In this document: positions 35,484 to 46,874 of the stretch, one piece after another
Position numbering within the stretch: position 1 is the first letter of the stretch
How the letters are laid out: every line of letters begins with the position of its first letter
Source of the DNA: Ligula intestinalis
Taxonomy: Eukaryota; Platyhelminthes; Cestoda; Diphyllobothriidea; Diphyllobothriidae
DNA: 64,000 nucleotides
Direction: 5' to 3'
Assembly: GCA_036362985.1 (NCBI GenBank)
Contig: JAYGXS010000001.1
Location: forward strand, 40,605,160 to 40,669,159
Translations under genes and position numbers: made by a program
Notes under the pieces: model-generated
Database searches by the model: none
The model's input: only the letters and a program-made list of their open reading frames with translations
What the model was told of the DNA's origin: nothing

Positions 35484-35920
35484 AGGAGCCGGGGCCCTTA
35501 GCCAGACCAGGCTTTCCCACGAACCTTGTGGGTCCTCTGTTTGCAATGGACACGTGCATTTTCCACTTCGCTGATTTCTATGCTGCTGGTTCACCACTCA
35601 AAGAGACCGCGATCAGGGCGCCGGGACGAGGGGGGAGGGGGGAGGCCGACAGCGACGAGACAGCCCCGGTTTCATTGCCATGGCTCCGAGGAGGGATCAA
35701 TGAAACATTGCAACGCAACGCAATGCACAGCGGCGGCGGCAGCGGTCTAGAGATGGTTTCCTCACCTGGCGTAGGAGTGATAGCTTCGGTAGACAGACTT
35801 CCATCTCCATTGCTCACAGGCCAGAGTGAGGGTCGTCACAGCTCTCTTCTTGTCTGTCTACTCTTCGATATTCGCACGGTTTCAGACGTGTGTATAACGG
35901 AGTTTTGAGCTCTACTAAAC

Positions 35921-36271
35921 GATAAGGATGGCATGTATGGCTGCCTAAATATGACACTTGACATAGTTGGCCCTGTAATAAATTTCAGGAAGGTAAAATA
36001 CTCCCATATCTTAAGCATAACTCTAAAATAAAACTAAACTCTAATCTTAGTATTAACTCTAGCTCTAACCCACACTTACAACCTACAGTTAAAACGAACC
36101 TAAAACATAACCCTTAACATAATCCAGAAACTGGCTCCAACTGTAAACTAAGCTCTACATTTAATTCCGATCTTGACCTCACTTTCTCTGAAAGTTGGTG
36201 CCAAGCCACCTATATTGTGTGCGGTTCTTTCTTCCGTGTCCTTTTAGATGCCCACACAAGTTATCCTTACC
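35921..36271 (+). mobile_element. Inverted-repeat element with telomere-like core, copy b
   Basis: The left end GATAAGGATGGCATGTATGG-CTGCCTAAAT and the right end CCGTGTCCTTTTAGATGCCC...AAGTTATCCTTACC are related inverted ends. The interior has repeated CTCTAA/CCTAAA/AACCCTTAAC units. It shares the right-hand block AGTTGGTGCCAAGCCACCTA with copies d and e. Confidence 0.7.
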
Positions 36272-36372
36272 TACTAAACCAGTAGTTTAGCGTAATATTT
36301 TCGTGGACGACAGGTTATGCTGCTACTTGTGTGCGTGTGACTCATCTAGACGGCAGCAATCGTTGTCAAAGC

Positions 36373-36382
36373 NNNNNNNNNN
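36373..36382. other. Assembly gap (10 N)
   Basis: Ten undetermined bases. The next about 100 bases (TTAAGGTTAAGG, AACACGGGAGTGGGAACAC) look like an end of another telomere-core element, so the gap may hide or collapse repeat sequence. Confidence 0.95.
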
Positions 36383-37307
36383 TTATGCTCAGATTTAAGG
36401 TTAAGGTGGCGGTGAAGATAAAGTCTCGATCTTAGGTTCCAGCTAAGAACACGGGAGTGGGAACACTTCCTGGAATTTAGTACGCGCCCATCTGTGTTTC
36501 CAAGAGAGGGATCCCCCATTCCTGTGTATTGTTGGTTTATTTTATTTAGCCAATATGTCTAGAATTTACAGGAGCATTTTCTTTTCAAAAAGAAATAGTG
36601 TTGCTAGCCAAAATTCCGAGTTAGTGCCGTGACATACGTGACAACGGTTTACTGCTGCAAGCAAAGAAAGAACAATTTAATCATTTTATAGGTGGTTTCA
36701 TTTTTGAACAACATTCAAAACCCTCGGTGGACATCGAGGAAGACTAGGAATGAAGACAGAAGAGACTGAAGTAGCTATTTCTGACCTAATTATAGTCACC
36801 AGCCAGTTATAATTCAAGCAACGGTAGAGAAAACCAGGATTTCATCTCATATCAGGTTGGGTACTGGGCTTGAAGTTCAATGAGCTTGGCCACGGACCCT
36901 GGCGGCTTTCATACCGGTTATCGCTCAGCTTACCCTAATTGCCAGGTGGACTACAACTGCTCTGATTTATTCTGGAGCTCCTGCCTAGAGCTCTGATGGG
37001 GTCTGGCACGTAATGCTTAGAACAAAGGATTAAGAATGTTGGTAGTGACGTGCTTCAACAAAAAAAAGAGAACGTCTTTTTGACAAAAACGCATAAGGTC
37101 TACTGAACACTGCTGAAATGCATTTATGTGGAGATAACCACATAAAAACGGTGGTATCACGACTTAATTTCATGTCCGCTCATTATGAACCGTCTGTAGC
37201 AATTTGGATGGGATGAATATGAGAAAATATTGTACCAATGGTAACAATCGACAAAAGAACTCTAAAAGGTCGCTAGCAGTACGGCTAACAGAGGGAAAGA
37301 AGGCACG
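36383..37307. other. Non-coding spacer with SINE remnant
   Basis: A minus-strand remnant of the SINE body (AACTGGCTGGTGACTATAAT...GTCAGAAAT) lies at about 36775-36825. No gene recognised. Confidence 0.4.
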
Positions 37308-37688
37308 GCAGGAGATTCCTTAGTAGCACACATATGTTTTTATTTATATTTAAAGGCCTACCCAATTAATTTCTGTTAAAATTAGGGTAAGGGTAAGGTT
37401 TATGGTTAAGATAAGTGTATGGTTAGGGTTAGGGTAAGGGTTAGGGTCAGAGTTATGGTTAGGGTTAGGGTAAGCGTTAGGGTTATGGTTAGGGTAAGGG
37501 CTGGTGTTAAGGTTCGGGTAAGAGTAAGGATAAGTGTTAAGGTAAAGGTTAGGTTTAAGCTAAGGTTTAGGGTTAGGGATAGTGATATCACATGCAAAAT
37601 ACCCCAAGTTTCTGCCTTACAGGAAGCGTTGGAGTAGGCCTTTAAATATAAATATGAACATATGTGCGCTACCACGGAAGCTCCTGCC
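37308..37688. mobile_element. Second inverted-repeat element with TTAGGG-like core
   Basis: The left arm (37308-37366) begins GGCAGGAGATTCCTTAGTAG and ends AAAGGCCTACCCAA. The right arm (37629-37688) is its reverse complement with few mismatches, about 60 bases each. The 260-base interior is a degenerate (GGTTAGGGTAAGGG)n array. It is a separate family from the 34.6 kb element because the arms do not match. Confidence 0.8.
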
Positions 37689-39059
37689 GGAGGCAGATTG
37701 CTTAGAGGAATAGCCGTAGTTTTCAGCGAATGAAATATGACCGATTTAGTAGCACGTCTTTGAGAGTACGATATCACCCCCATGGAGAAGACTATCTGGA
37801 CCGAATGGGTGCGATTGGCAGCATCGAAATGTAAGTGTTGATGAATACGTATTTATCAATTGTTTGGGCGGCAGAAAATATGAACATGAATCCTTTCTAA
37901 TCTGGGGCCTTGCACTAAGTTGCAGGGAGATTAGAGTTAGCGTTTAGGTTGGGGTGACTTCGGTGAGCAACATGCCTTCTTCACCTCTACCTATACACAT
38001 ACCTGAGGTGCGAATATTTGCCTCAATTCCGAAGTTCCTATACCCCCAATCTAACCGTTTGAACCTTGAGACATTAGTTTTTTTCCTAGCAAATGTAGAA
38101 AACTGCTGAGGCTGTCGGGTGCCTTATCCCTCAGGCACACGGTGTACCTCACTTCCGAGGGATATTTCTGTTTACCCAAAGATGCTCCACCCTCCGATTA
38201 GATACAATTTTTAAGCCCAAGAACATTGGTAAAGGGCGGTCTCAGTGGGCATAAGGGCGGAAGTGGGAGAGCAGCACCAGCACCTACTTCTGCTCAGAGT
38301 TGGCTAGGTTGGAACGCCCTTCCCATGATAGGACAAAGTTGCTAACAGATAATGTATACTAGTTTGTTATTCAGGAGCATGTGTGATAATCCAAAGTGCT
38401 CATGGTAGTATTGCGATGATATTCCTGATAGATAGGGCCCGATCATCTGCCCCTCCCTACTGCAGGACAAAGGAGTAGAAACACCGGTAATGCAAGTGTT
38501 GATGTGCCAAATTTCAGGAAAATTAAAATAAGCATTAAGGTTAGGGTTAAGATACTGATTGAATTTAAGGTTTGTGTTTAAATTGTGTGTTTATTGGCTG
38601 TTGGATGCACCGGGAGTCAGACGGTGACGACCTCTTTTTATCTCTGTTTAGGTCCTGATCTGTATGCATATCAACGGGGCCAGGTCGTGCTGTAGCGCGC
38701 AAATGCAGGTTCGTTGGCCCAATCAGCCATTGCACCTACCCCATATCAGATAAATGGCCGACTCAAACAATGGCATGGTGGGAGGGAGAGTGAAGCCGAC
38801 GGCTCAGCGCACTTTCCACACTAAAAACAATCTGACGCGCTTGACGCTATCATGGTCCCCTGAAGGCCATGGCTTGGGAGGTTGCAAACTGACGGAAAAC
38901 TCGGACCACGTGGTCAGCCAGTGTGTGTGTTGTATGAAGTGACTGACTGGCGAACTAAAAGTCAGACTGTAATGGTTCGTTTTTAATGCAGCCTTCAGGA
39001 CACTCGCACTCAGCTGGGATCCGGGCTGCTTCTTGCATCGGCATAGTTTTCTGGATATG
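37689..39059. other. Non-coding spacer
   Basis: A short degraded telomere-like stretch (AAGGTTAGGGTTAAG) lies near 38535. No gene recognised. Confidence 0.4.
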
Positions 39060-39240
39060 TTGACCCACAGTGCATGAGCCTGCGCCCTCCTTCCCCCCCC
39101 CCCCCGGTCTTCTTAACTTTGTCTTGACACCGGGCCCAAACGTGGTGGAGTGGGGGGAGAGAGTGAGGTGGATTTCTTTAAAGTCTACTTTCATCATAAT
39201 CCAGCGCAAGCCACTGTCCCTGCATCACCCTGTTTTGGAT
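39060..39240 (+). repeat. GC-rich dispersed repeat, family R, copy 3
   Basis: It contains GGTCTTCTTAACTTTGTC, TTGACACCGGGCCC and GTGGAGTGGGG, matching the other R copies. A C14 run precedes it at about 39092-39105. Confidence 0.6.
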
Positions 39241-39436
39241 CCCACGGTGGACATAGTCGAAAATGATAACAAAAAATACTTACCATTACTGACGGTGAGC
39301 GCATCGCCATCTGTATTCTGGGCAGCGTTCTTATTTCCCGTCCTACCCGGAGATGTGGGGGCGGGGCAGGTTGAAACGCTTCACATCCATTATTTTAACT
39401 GCCTACGGGCACTGCCACCATGGCAATACTAGATTT

Positions 39437-39437
<1 letters not shown>

Positions 39438-39467
<30 letters not shown>

Positions 39468-39475
39468 AAGAAGAA
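39438..39475. repeat. (AAG)n microsatellite
   Basis: About twelve AAG units with no recognisable Penelope-like end on the right side. Confidence 0.9.
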
Positions 39476-39820
39476 AATAACTGGGTTTTCGCATCTCGTG
39501 CTTCGAGTAAGCCTGAATTTTCTTAGCCAATGAAAACTGATCATCAATTAGGTCACGGCGGCTTTTGGCCTTTGACGAGAAAAGCGAAAACTGCATTGGT
39601 CGCTGAGGAAAATATCCTCCCGAAGATTGTACCGCAGCATATGCTTTTTGCTGTCAACCTTACCATTTTCCGTCGGTATCTAAAACAGTTCCCTGGAGGC
39701 CGATGGACAATTGCCAGCCGCTGCTAACGGCCATCCTAAGTCAGGTTCAGATGCTGAAAACTTGCATATCCCAGGCAACGTTGAAGACAAAAGTACATGT
39801 GAGTCCCACGAAGTAATAAC

Positions 39821-39915
39821 GAAGAAGAAGAAGAAGAAGAAAAAAGAAGATGTGCTCGCTGAAACAAGAACTTTATTCGCCCGGTGCATTGGAATTCTTC
39901 ACCAGAGACGTAAGC
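39821..39915. mobile_element. (GAA)n joined to Penelope-like terminus
   Basis: A GAA tract (39821-39850) is followed by TGTGCTCGCTGAAACAAGAA and CTTTATTCGCC. This resembles the terminus GATCACTGGAACAAGAGG-TTTATT at 45901. Only the end is present. Confidence 0.5.
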
Positions 39916-41595
39916 AGAAACGGGTAGGCCATGCAGAGGGAGTAACAGTACTTATAGGATACAGTCACTATGGTACTGCATCCTAATGAAAATTAACGAC
40001 TACCTTATCGAGGATAATTGCCCGCTTGTGTGCTAATTGCTCGATGATCGCCACTTCTCCAGTTGTGGCTCATTCAATGAGCCCCATCACACGTTCAAAT
40101 TGGGTGAGGCCGAAATGCTCGCGAGAGATAGCAATCGCCTGAGTTGCGAATTAATTGAGTCGTAGTTCACGGGTCCCCAATCTATAAACAAGGGCAAGGA
40201 TCTGTCCAATCCATATTCGGTGCTGAGGCTCAATTTGGTCAGGGCAAGTCACCACTTAGGGAACGCACAGGCCAATGTGCCTACGCCGGGGAACCGGTTG
40301 GCCGAACAACCAGTACATCCAATTCTCCCATGTGCAATGAATGCACAGCAAGTCACGGCCCGCACGCTGGTCATCAAGCAGTTAGCACACAAGCGGGCAA
40401 TTATTCGTCCAGTGATCACATCTTCTTCTCCTTCTTCATATAAGTAATCTTCACCATATATAACTGGGATTTGCCCTTCATACAGTGGCAAGAGGGAGTG
40501 AAGTCCATCCAACATTTGCTTGCACCCAAACAGCCCCCCCCCCTTCCCATATACGCAACAAACGTGCCCTAATTCTGTCAATATGCTCCATTAGCCGCGA
40601 ATTGAAATGTTTTCAAGTGCTGGGACTGAGATTCAATAGAAGAAACGACGTAGGATGAAGGGTGGGTGGTTTGGTTGAGCTAGCAGGAGAAAATGTATCA
40701 CTCGCGCCTTTCCTACAGACTGGTATATTTCATTTTTTGTCCTAAAAGATCTCTAGATGTGAGTGGAGTTACGCTCCCCGCAGATCAGACCGGTTTAATT
40801 GTTAGCCGTGAAGAATTGCAGTAGCCCTCTGAATTAATAGTCTAGTATCTACAACTTTTGTTTTCAGTCAAAAATTTGCAAAAGGAACCTCTGTGAACTT
40901 AGAAGCAAACACGAATAAGGCAACCCGGCGTAACTGGAACTGTGAACCGTGAGTAAGCGCGGGATCTCGCCCACGCAACACAAAGGACTAGTGCTACTGT
41001 TGCCTAAATAAGCCTGGGTTATCAACCTCATAATAACAGGTATCTGCATCTAAGGCTTATCCATCCAACCCACACGACAAAAGGCCATCACCAAATCCCA
41101 CGGATAAGCCAAAGCTGACGCCTTTTTGGGGCAGTGATGCGGTCTTTTTACCCCCTCCCCCTGCGGACGAATGCCAGAGGCGGGATCCCCACCAAGCGAC
41201 CTCAATGACTGATCTGACGGGCGGGGGGGGGGCAGCAGCCGGTACCGCGAGACGGATCAGCTTTTTGCTGCTATGGCAGCAATAACCTCCCAACCGTGAA
41301 AACGTCCCGCCGTGAGGGGCGTGGGCAGAAACTTTCACGTGAACTGTTTTCTCTTTAGTCCGCCCCCGCGTGAGCTAGCGCCGCCCTGGGGGTGGGGACA
41401 GCCAACCTGACAATATTTGGGTGGATAATGAGGAGGATTAAGTGGTTGCCATCAGGCCATCCAGAGTAGCAGTTAACTTGACGCTTTCTGGCCTGCGGCA
41501 CAGCGCCTCCCTCGTAATGATGTCTTTTCCTTTTTTGTAACCCCGCCTGTCATGAAGGGGTGTTTATCTTTCCAGCATACTTATTTCGAAGATTG
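39916..41595. other. Non-coding spacer
   Basis: No gene recognised. C-rich and G-rich runs occur at 40532-40542 and 41221-41231. Confidence 0.4.
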
Positions 41596-42895
41596 CATAA
41601 ACAGCAGAATTTGATGGATCCATGAATTTGGAGAGTGCTCATCAGCTACTACCTCTCGCTGCATAATGTTACTGACGTATGAAAAAATACTAAGGCGAAT
41701 TCGTACAGAGAACACTCAACAGAAGGTATGTAGATGAGGTCTTCGAGGTTGTAGATAACTTAACGGAAGCTGAAAAATTACTGTCTGCAATGAAGAGTTT
41801 GTATCCGGAGATTAAATTAACTATGGAACAGGAACAAAAGAGACAACTTTCCTTCCTAGAGATTCACATGTCCAGACAGAAAGATGGCACCATTACATTC
41901 ACTGTCTTCTATAAGAATACTTGGGAAGGGCAGTAGCTGCATTATCTGAGTTTTTTCCCATTTTATGGAAACTTAACTTTGTATATAATCTCTTCCGGAA
42001 GACGAGAAAAATCTGCTCTATGAATACACTGGATGCAGAACAAGCCTTTCTAAAAGAAACTTTGCTGAAGCAGGGATATCTTACACAGTTTATAGACAAA
42101 AAAAGTAAACCCTTACAACAAAAATGATGGAACATTTAGTTTCGAAAAAAACCTGTTTACCTAGCCCTTTCCTCAAACGACATTTTAAATGTCATTAAGA
42201 GACGCCTACTTAACACCATTGAAAGGGCATACTATGCTGCTGAACTCACATTCCGCAATCCAACAGAGTTCTTACCAATTCCATGTGCGAACGATGCGTT
42301 GCAATTTTACGCCAATTCAAATTGTGTTGACGAATTTGAATGCACTTGCGGATGCAAGTAAATAAGGCGAACGCAACGGCAATTGGCAGCCAGAACCAAG
42401 AAGCGCTTGCCCAGTTGGCTATTTAAGCAGAAGAACAGAATCCTTCGTTCTCCCATTACTGAACACTTGCTAGATACGAGTCATTCTGTGGACCCCAAGA
42501 CTTCTTTGCAAGTACTCGTTCGAGCACGAACAACTCGTAGCTTGCGCTACTTAGGGGTCAGTCTATATACGGCGGTCAAAACCCGACCTATGTAAGCAAT
42601 TGAAGCACGTGGTTAACCGAAGTTTGCCTTGGTAACATCCGGCTCCCTGATTTGCACACTTCCCTGCCCACGTTTTCGCGTTAACCCTTTTTTCCTAATC
42701 TTTTCTTTCCACCTTGTTTTAACTTGCTTACTTTACTGAGTAGCCTTAATGACCGGGTCCTATGATCTTATTAACCTTTTTTGTACGAATTCTATTCTCT
42801 GTATTCCCATACGTTGGCCACATTGTGCAGCAAGGGGAAGCAGCTGATGAGCGCTCTCAAAATTCATGGATCCATTAACTTCTGTTGCATTTGCA
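41596..42895 (+). mobile_element. Penelope-like element: RT C-terminus and GIY-YIG, with inverted ends
   Basis: Plus-strand frames read RYVDEVFEVVDNLTEAEKLL (the RT active site, with YVDD changed to YVDE), QLSFLEIHMSRQKDGTITF, VFYKNTW, WKLNFVYNLFRKTRKICS and DAEQAFLKETLLKQGY. A GIY-YIG region follows: CVDEFECTCGCK-stop-IRRTQRQLAARTKKRLPSWL, then RSPITEHLLDTSHSVDP. Penelope-like elements join RT to a GIY-YIG endonuclease in this order. A stop and at least one frameshift kill it. About 115 bases at 41596-41709 recur inverted at 42781-42895 (GGATCCATGAATTT, CTCATCAGCT). Confidence 0.85.
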
Positions 42896-43639
42896 CTTGG
42901 GAATTTTCAGTCTTTGTTAGAACTCCTTTGTGCATATACTATTGCTCGTTATGAAACTCACTGTGAGGGTTTGATACCGCAAGCACAACAGGAAGAACAG
43001 GTTCCGTGGACCCCTCTGGAACACCCTTCTAACGATAATTAATAGTTATGGTCCTCTACGAATAGGGTTCACTGGTCTGTCATGATTCAGCTGGTGTCTT
43101 ACTCATTCTTCTTTTGATATTTGCCGGTTTTTAAGTTCTTCTTGACGTTTGCGACCTTAAATTGCTGATAATTTATACTTAATGAGAACGTAATTTTAAG
43201 GAATTTTCGAAAGCAACTTGACGAAAATTATGCTACAAATGAAAGAAGGTGGAATGGAGAAGGCTTAGGGAGCCCAGTGACAGTCACATTGCGACAAGTA
43301 GCGGTATGATATGAGTAAAGGCAAATGAATGAGGAACTTATATCATTACTTCGACCTTACTAACTCGTATTCTTTCTGCTTACCGCCATTTGGCTGCTTT
43401 TGACGGTTCTAGACCGGACTTTCAAGGCAGTCAGAGTAAACACGTTCCGCCTCGCCTCCAGATCGGTGAGGTGCAACCTTGAAAAACATTGATATTCTCG
43501 CCAGCACCTAAAGGCCAATGAGTTTGCCGTTCGATTACAGATTGCTCGACTTAAGTGACCGCCTGGCAGACGCGCTGGACCAACATGGAGGCTAGATTAG
43601 AGCACGGCAGGCGTTAGTCGGGTAGCGCTCCCATAACAG
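42896..43639. other. Non-coding spacer
   Basis: No gene recognised. Confidence 0.4.
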
Positions 43640-43810
43640 ACGTTGAACATGCGGGGAGGGGGCGTGGTTGCACGCGTAGGTGCAGGCTCACGCCGCACCA
43701 GCCCCACTGCATCCGATTCCGCCTCTGGTCTTTCTGACTCTGTCCTGACACCGGACACAGAGTGTGGAGGAGAGAGTGTGGTAGATACATCACAAGCCTA
43801 CTATCACTTA
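43640..43810 (+). repeat. GC-rich dispersed repeat, family R, copy 4
   Basis: GGTCTTTCTGACTCTGTCCT, GACACCGGACACAGAG and GAGAGTGTGGTAGATACATC match the other R copies; this copy appears the most complete at its right end. Confidence 0.6.
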
Positions 43811-45409
43811 AACATTATCCACTCCCAAATTATCGTCCATTCTGTGACGCAATTGGTCGGAATGAACGATCAACCTGTCGCCTGACTTAAGGAACCTGTA
43901 TTAAAGTCCCACGTATAAATGTGGCTCCTAGGCACGACTTTGTCAGTATTCCTTCCAATATATCTTCGTATTACTTCTGTTGTGGTTTTCCTCCAAATCC
44001 AAGTTAAAGTCGGCAATTCTGCCTAATAATCTCGAATTAATCGACGGGAAGATATTTTGGATGCCCATGCAGTCAAGTCAGACTTCTTACCCTTCGTCCA
44101 TCTTCGCCGAGTCAAGCTTCCTTAAGTAGACTTCAGACGAGGATTGTGCTCGATGTCTGGTTAGAGTCCACGTGGTTTTGCAAGAGGTCAACAAGTGGGA
44201 TTACGAGTCTCCTTCGCCTTTACCATTATCGCAGACACCTGAACGCGGGCAAAATCGCAACTAGCGCAAGCATGTTAACATAAACCAAGACGAAGTGGTC
44301 GAGATTTTTGTGATTTCATAATACACAGTATTTGTGGCATACCTAGTCCTGATAGCTACGCCGAACGCCAGTAGGGCCTATTTGCGTCGAGCATTTTATG
44401 TAATCGAATGGCCTATGCATAACAGTCCATAACAGTCCAGACAAGGCATATTAAAAGTTGACCAGGAACAAAAGCAGTTATTCGTAGCGGTCCTTTATGT
44501 CGCTGTTGGGGGCCGGACTTAACACTTGTCGCGGTTGGATCCGTTTGACCACATCCCGGAGGTGTGTTGGACCCATCTACGGCATCACAATCACAAATAA
44601 GCCGCAAACGTTCCTATGTTTACATCATGGCCTGGTGACGACAACCTTCCCCCCCCCGATGGGGTGGCAACAGGCATCGGCGGCCGGACGATAAGTGCCG
44701 CTGTGTACGAAACGATAAGATTCGCTGGGGGTGTCGCTAACGTGAGAGCCCGTGGTCCCCCCCCCCCCGTGATGCCTACAAGTAACGCGTCTCCCGCCCC
44801 CGATCCCGTTACGTCCCGCCGTCTAAGCAACCACATCAACGTACCCACTCCGACCCGCCCGTTTCATGCGTTCTTAAACAAACAAATAGCCGGTGCTCTG
44901 GGACACGAAGACCAGTCCCGTAACGTCCACTGCATTGTTACCATGACAGGGTCAACAAGGGAACCGGACTTTGCATGAGCTTTGCGAAGGAGGGACGGAG
45001 CGGTTAGTCTATCGAGCATGTCCCCTGCACCAGGACTGGACATTTTGACCTGATGCATTGGAAATGCCAAGACCGAGTTCCTAGAAAATGCGTAAATCGG
45101 AAGGACCATAAGTTGAATATTAAGTTTGCTTCAATCTCCTTATACTGCTTGGCTACTTCAGCAGAAGCTGAACCCCTGGCCGACGGAGAGAAATCTATGA
45201 AATGATACAGTATGTAGGCAACAATTAACTGAATGGTAACTCTTTGATTCTGTGAAACTTGTTCATTCGCCTCCACAGTACATGTAACAGTTGAACCGCT
45301 GCCTAGTACCACTGTGCGAGCCGAACTTTCGGTGGCAAGTAGGGCTCATGAACACAAGTTTACCCAGCTCAGCATAATTGAAACCGTTGTTAACTGGCCG
45401 TTCACCGAT
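43811..45409. other. Non-coding spacer with C-rich patches
   Basis: C runs occur at 44650-44657 and 44758-44767. Open frames of 102-120 residues on both strands (44616-44978, 45004-45312) carry no domain I recognise. Confidence 0.35.
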
Positions 45410-45655
45410 CGGTTACGGGGCTCACTTGTCCCGTTCTTTCGTTGGAATCACTCTCGAGTCCCGCCATCAGACGCACGGTTAAGCAGATAACATTGCCAGT
45501 AAAGACAAGAAAGAATGAAAGGGTCATTCTGGCTTATTAGCCGTCACCAGCCAGTCATACCCCACGCTAGAAGTTGCAGCACTCGAGGCACAAACCCGCG
45601 ACCTGTTAACTAGAATTCCAACGCTCTACCCACGGGTTCGCGGCCTTGCTGGTGT
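45410..45655 (-). mobile_element. tRNA-derived SINE, copy F (inverted)
   Basis: The reverse complement shows CCCGTGGGTAGAGCG (A box-like), GGTCGCGGGTTTGTGCC (B box), then GACTGGCTGGTGACGGCTAA and TTCTTGTCTTTACTGGCAA. The hammerhead core is damaged (CTGGTGA; GAAT in place of GAAA). The tail module CGATCGGTTACGG recurs at 45690. Confidence 0.75.
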
Positions 45656-45794
45656 ATAGCGGGAAGATATAACATTTACAAACCTGAATGGGAGCTCACC
45701 GATCGGTTACGGAACTCGCCCGTTCCGTTCTGCCATTGAGAATATTCTATACTCGGGTTTCTTTAACGATTTAATAAAGAATACTGTATATTAT

Positions 45795-45899
45795 GAAGAA
45801 AAAGAAGAAGAAGAAGAAGAAGAAGAAGAAGAAGAAGAAGAAGAAGCAGAAGCAGAAGAAGAAGAAGAAGAAGAAGAAGAAGACGAAGAAGAAGACGAA
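45795..45899. repeat. (AAG)n microsatellite beside Penelope-like terminus
   Basis: About 100 bases of AAG with some GCAG and GACG units run directly into CGATCACTGGAACAAGAGG, the element end. Confidence 0.9.
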
Positions 45900-46765
45900 G
45901 CGATCACTGGAACAAGAGGTTTATTTTGCTGACGTTTCGGATTCCCTCGGGAATCCTTAATCATAGGTACTGGTAGAACAGTGTGAAACACGCGCAGATA
46001 AGAGTGATACCTGCACAGATTACACGGTATTTATAGTTTGTAGTGGTCACCCGGATGCGTTCTAGAATTGTCAGTTCCTGTAGCCACCACTTGAGGTCTT
46101 GATTAGTGCGGTGCTGGTTCATAAATTGCCACAGCGTTCTTGTCCGCTTCAGATGCGGATTTGATAATTGCACGACAGTTATGCCCGCTGTCATCAGAGT
46201 TGTTGTTACGCCCAGTCCCTCCCACGTGATTGATTCTTTTGCTCAGGAAATTTCTCAGTACACCGTATGGGAACGCCAAATCGTTGCGCTTGTTGATGGA
46301 CTGGGGGTCAGAGAACCATGACTTGAGCAGCTCGCGGTTCATGCGGTTGTCAGTTCTTGCAGGGATTTCGGCCTCGTCAAACTTGAAAATATGACCGGGT
46401 CCCGTCGAGTGGGCTGCAACCTGGGAGTTGGCGTCTTTCTTCCTCACCGCCGCTGCATGCTCAGCTATTCGGAGTAATCTCCCAGTTTCTCCGACGTAGT
46501 TGCTTTGTTTACAACTGCACCAGATCCGGTAAACGACTCCAGCCGTTTCCTGCCGTGGCAGTGGGTCTTTCGGCCTCATGACCCGGCGCCTGATGGTTGC
46601 TTCTGGCCTGTGCGAAACTCCAACTCCAAGTGGTGTGAGTAGACGGCTGACAGCTTCCGAAACATTCTTTACGTACGGAAGAGCTCGCCAAACGTTTGGA
46701 CCAGCTGGACGTGGCTTCTTCTCTCGTTTGCATGTGCATTGGTTGACAAAATTGTGCGGTTAATC
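45900..46765 (-). mobile_element. Penelope-like element 3' part: GIY-YIG endonuclease and terminus
   Basis: The minus strand reads VWRALPYVKNVSEAVSRLL, then an open frame with GVVYRIWCSCKQSNYVGETGR. This is the GIY-YIG core with GVVY and YVG, plus the Arg of GETGR. SQVAAHSTGPGHIFKFDEAE and RELLKSWFSDPQSINKRNDL follow. In related GIY-YIG domains the helix carrying the catalytic Glu is RExLExW; here a Lys is at that spot, so it may be dead despite the open frame. RT is missing (5' truncation near 46765). The 3' end has a decayed hammerhead and stops at an AAG tract. It is a different subfamily from the 41.6 kb element. Confidence 0.88.
45931..45966 (-). ncRNA. Decayed hammerhead-like motif in Penelope terminus
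   Basis: The minus strand reads ATGATTA in place of CTGATGA, a perfect 7-bp stem II (GGATTCC/GGAATCC) and then GAAACGTC. Two core residues (C3, G8) are changed, so it should be inactive. The GAAACGTC end with self-complementary ACGT fits the minimal stem III known from Penelope-like hammerheads. Confidence 0.4.
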
Positions 46766-46874
46766 ATTTGCTCACAGTACCCATCGAACATAATTGTAAT
46801 TCTCCTCTATTGGCAATGCTGTATATCACCGATCTAATAATAGCAAGACTTTGAGCTCTTGGCTGAATTTTTGG

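Noticed and set aside
35297..35908. 203-residue plus-strand open frame
   Set aside because: It owes its length to two poly-G tracts (poly-Gly) and GC-rich sequence; no domain, and overlapping frames are equally open.
37380..37600. True telomere or chromosome end
   Set aside because: The TTAGGG-like units are degenerate, bounded by inverted arms and internal to the sequence; they belong to a short mobile-type element.
37406..37783. 125-residue minus-strand frame of repeating Leu-Thr
   Set aside because: It is a translation of the telomere-like array inside the inverted-repeat element.
42850..42890. Active hammerhead at the right end of the 41.6 kb Penelope-like element
   Set aside because: CTGATGA is present but the GAAA box reads AAAA and stem III/cleavage pairing is not convincing; kept only as a possible relic.
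45791..45991. Poly-Ser open frame
   Set aside because: It is a translation of the AAG microsatellite on the minus strand.
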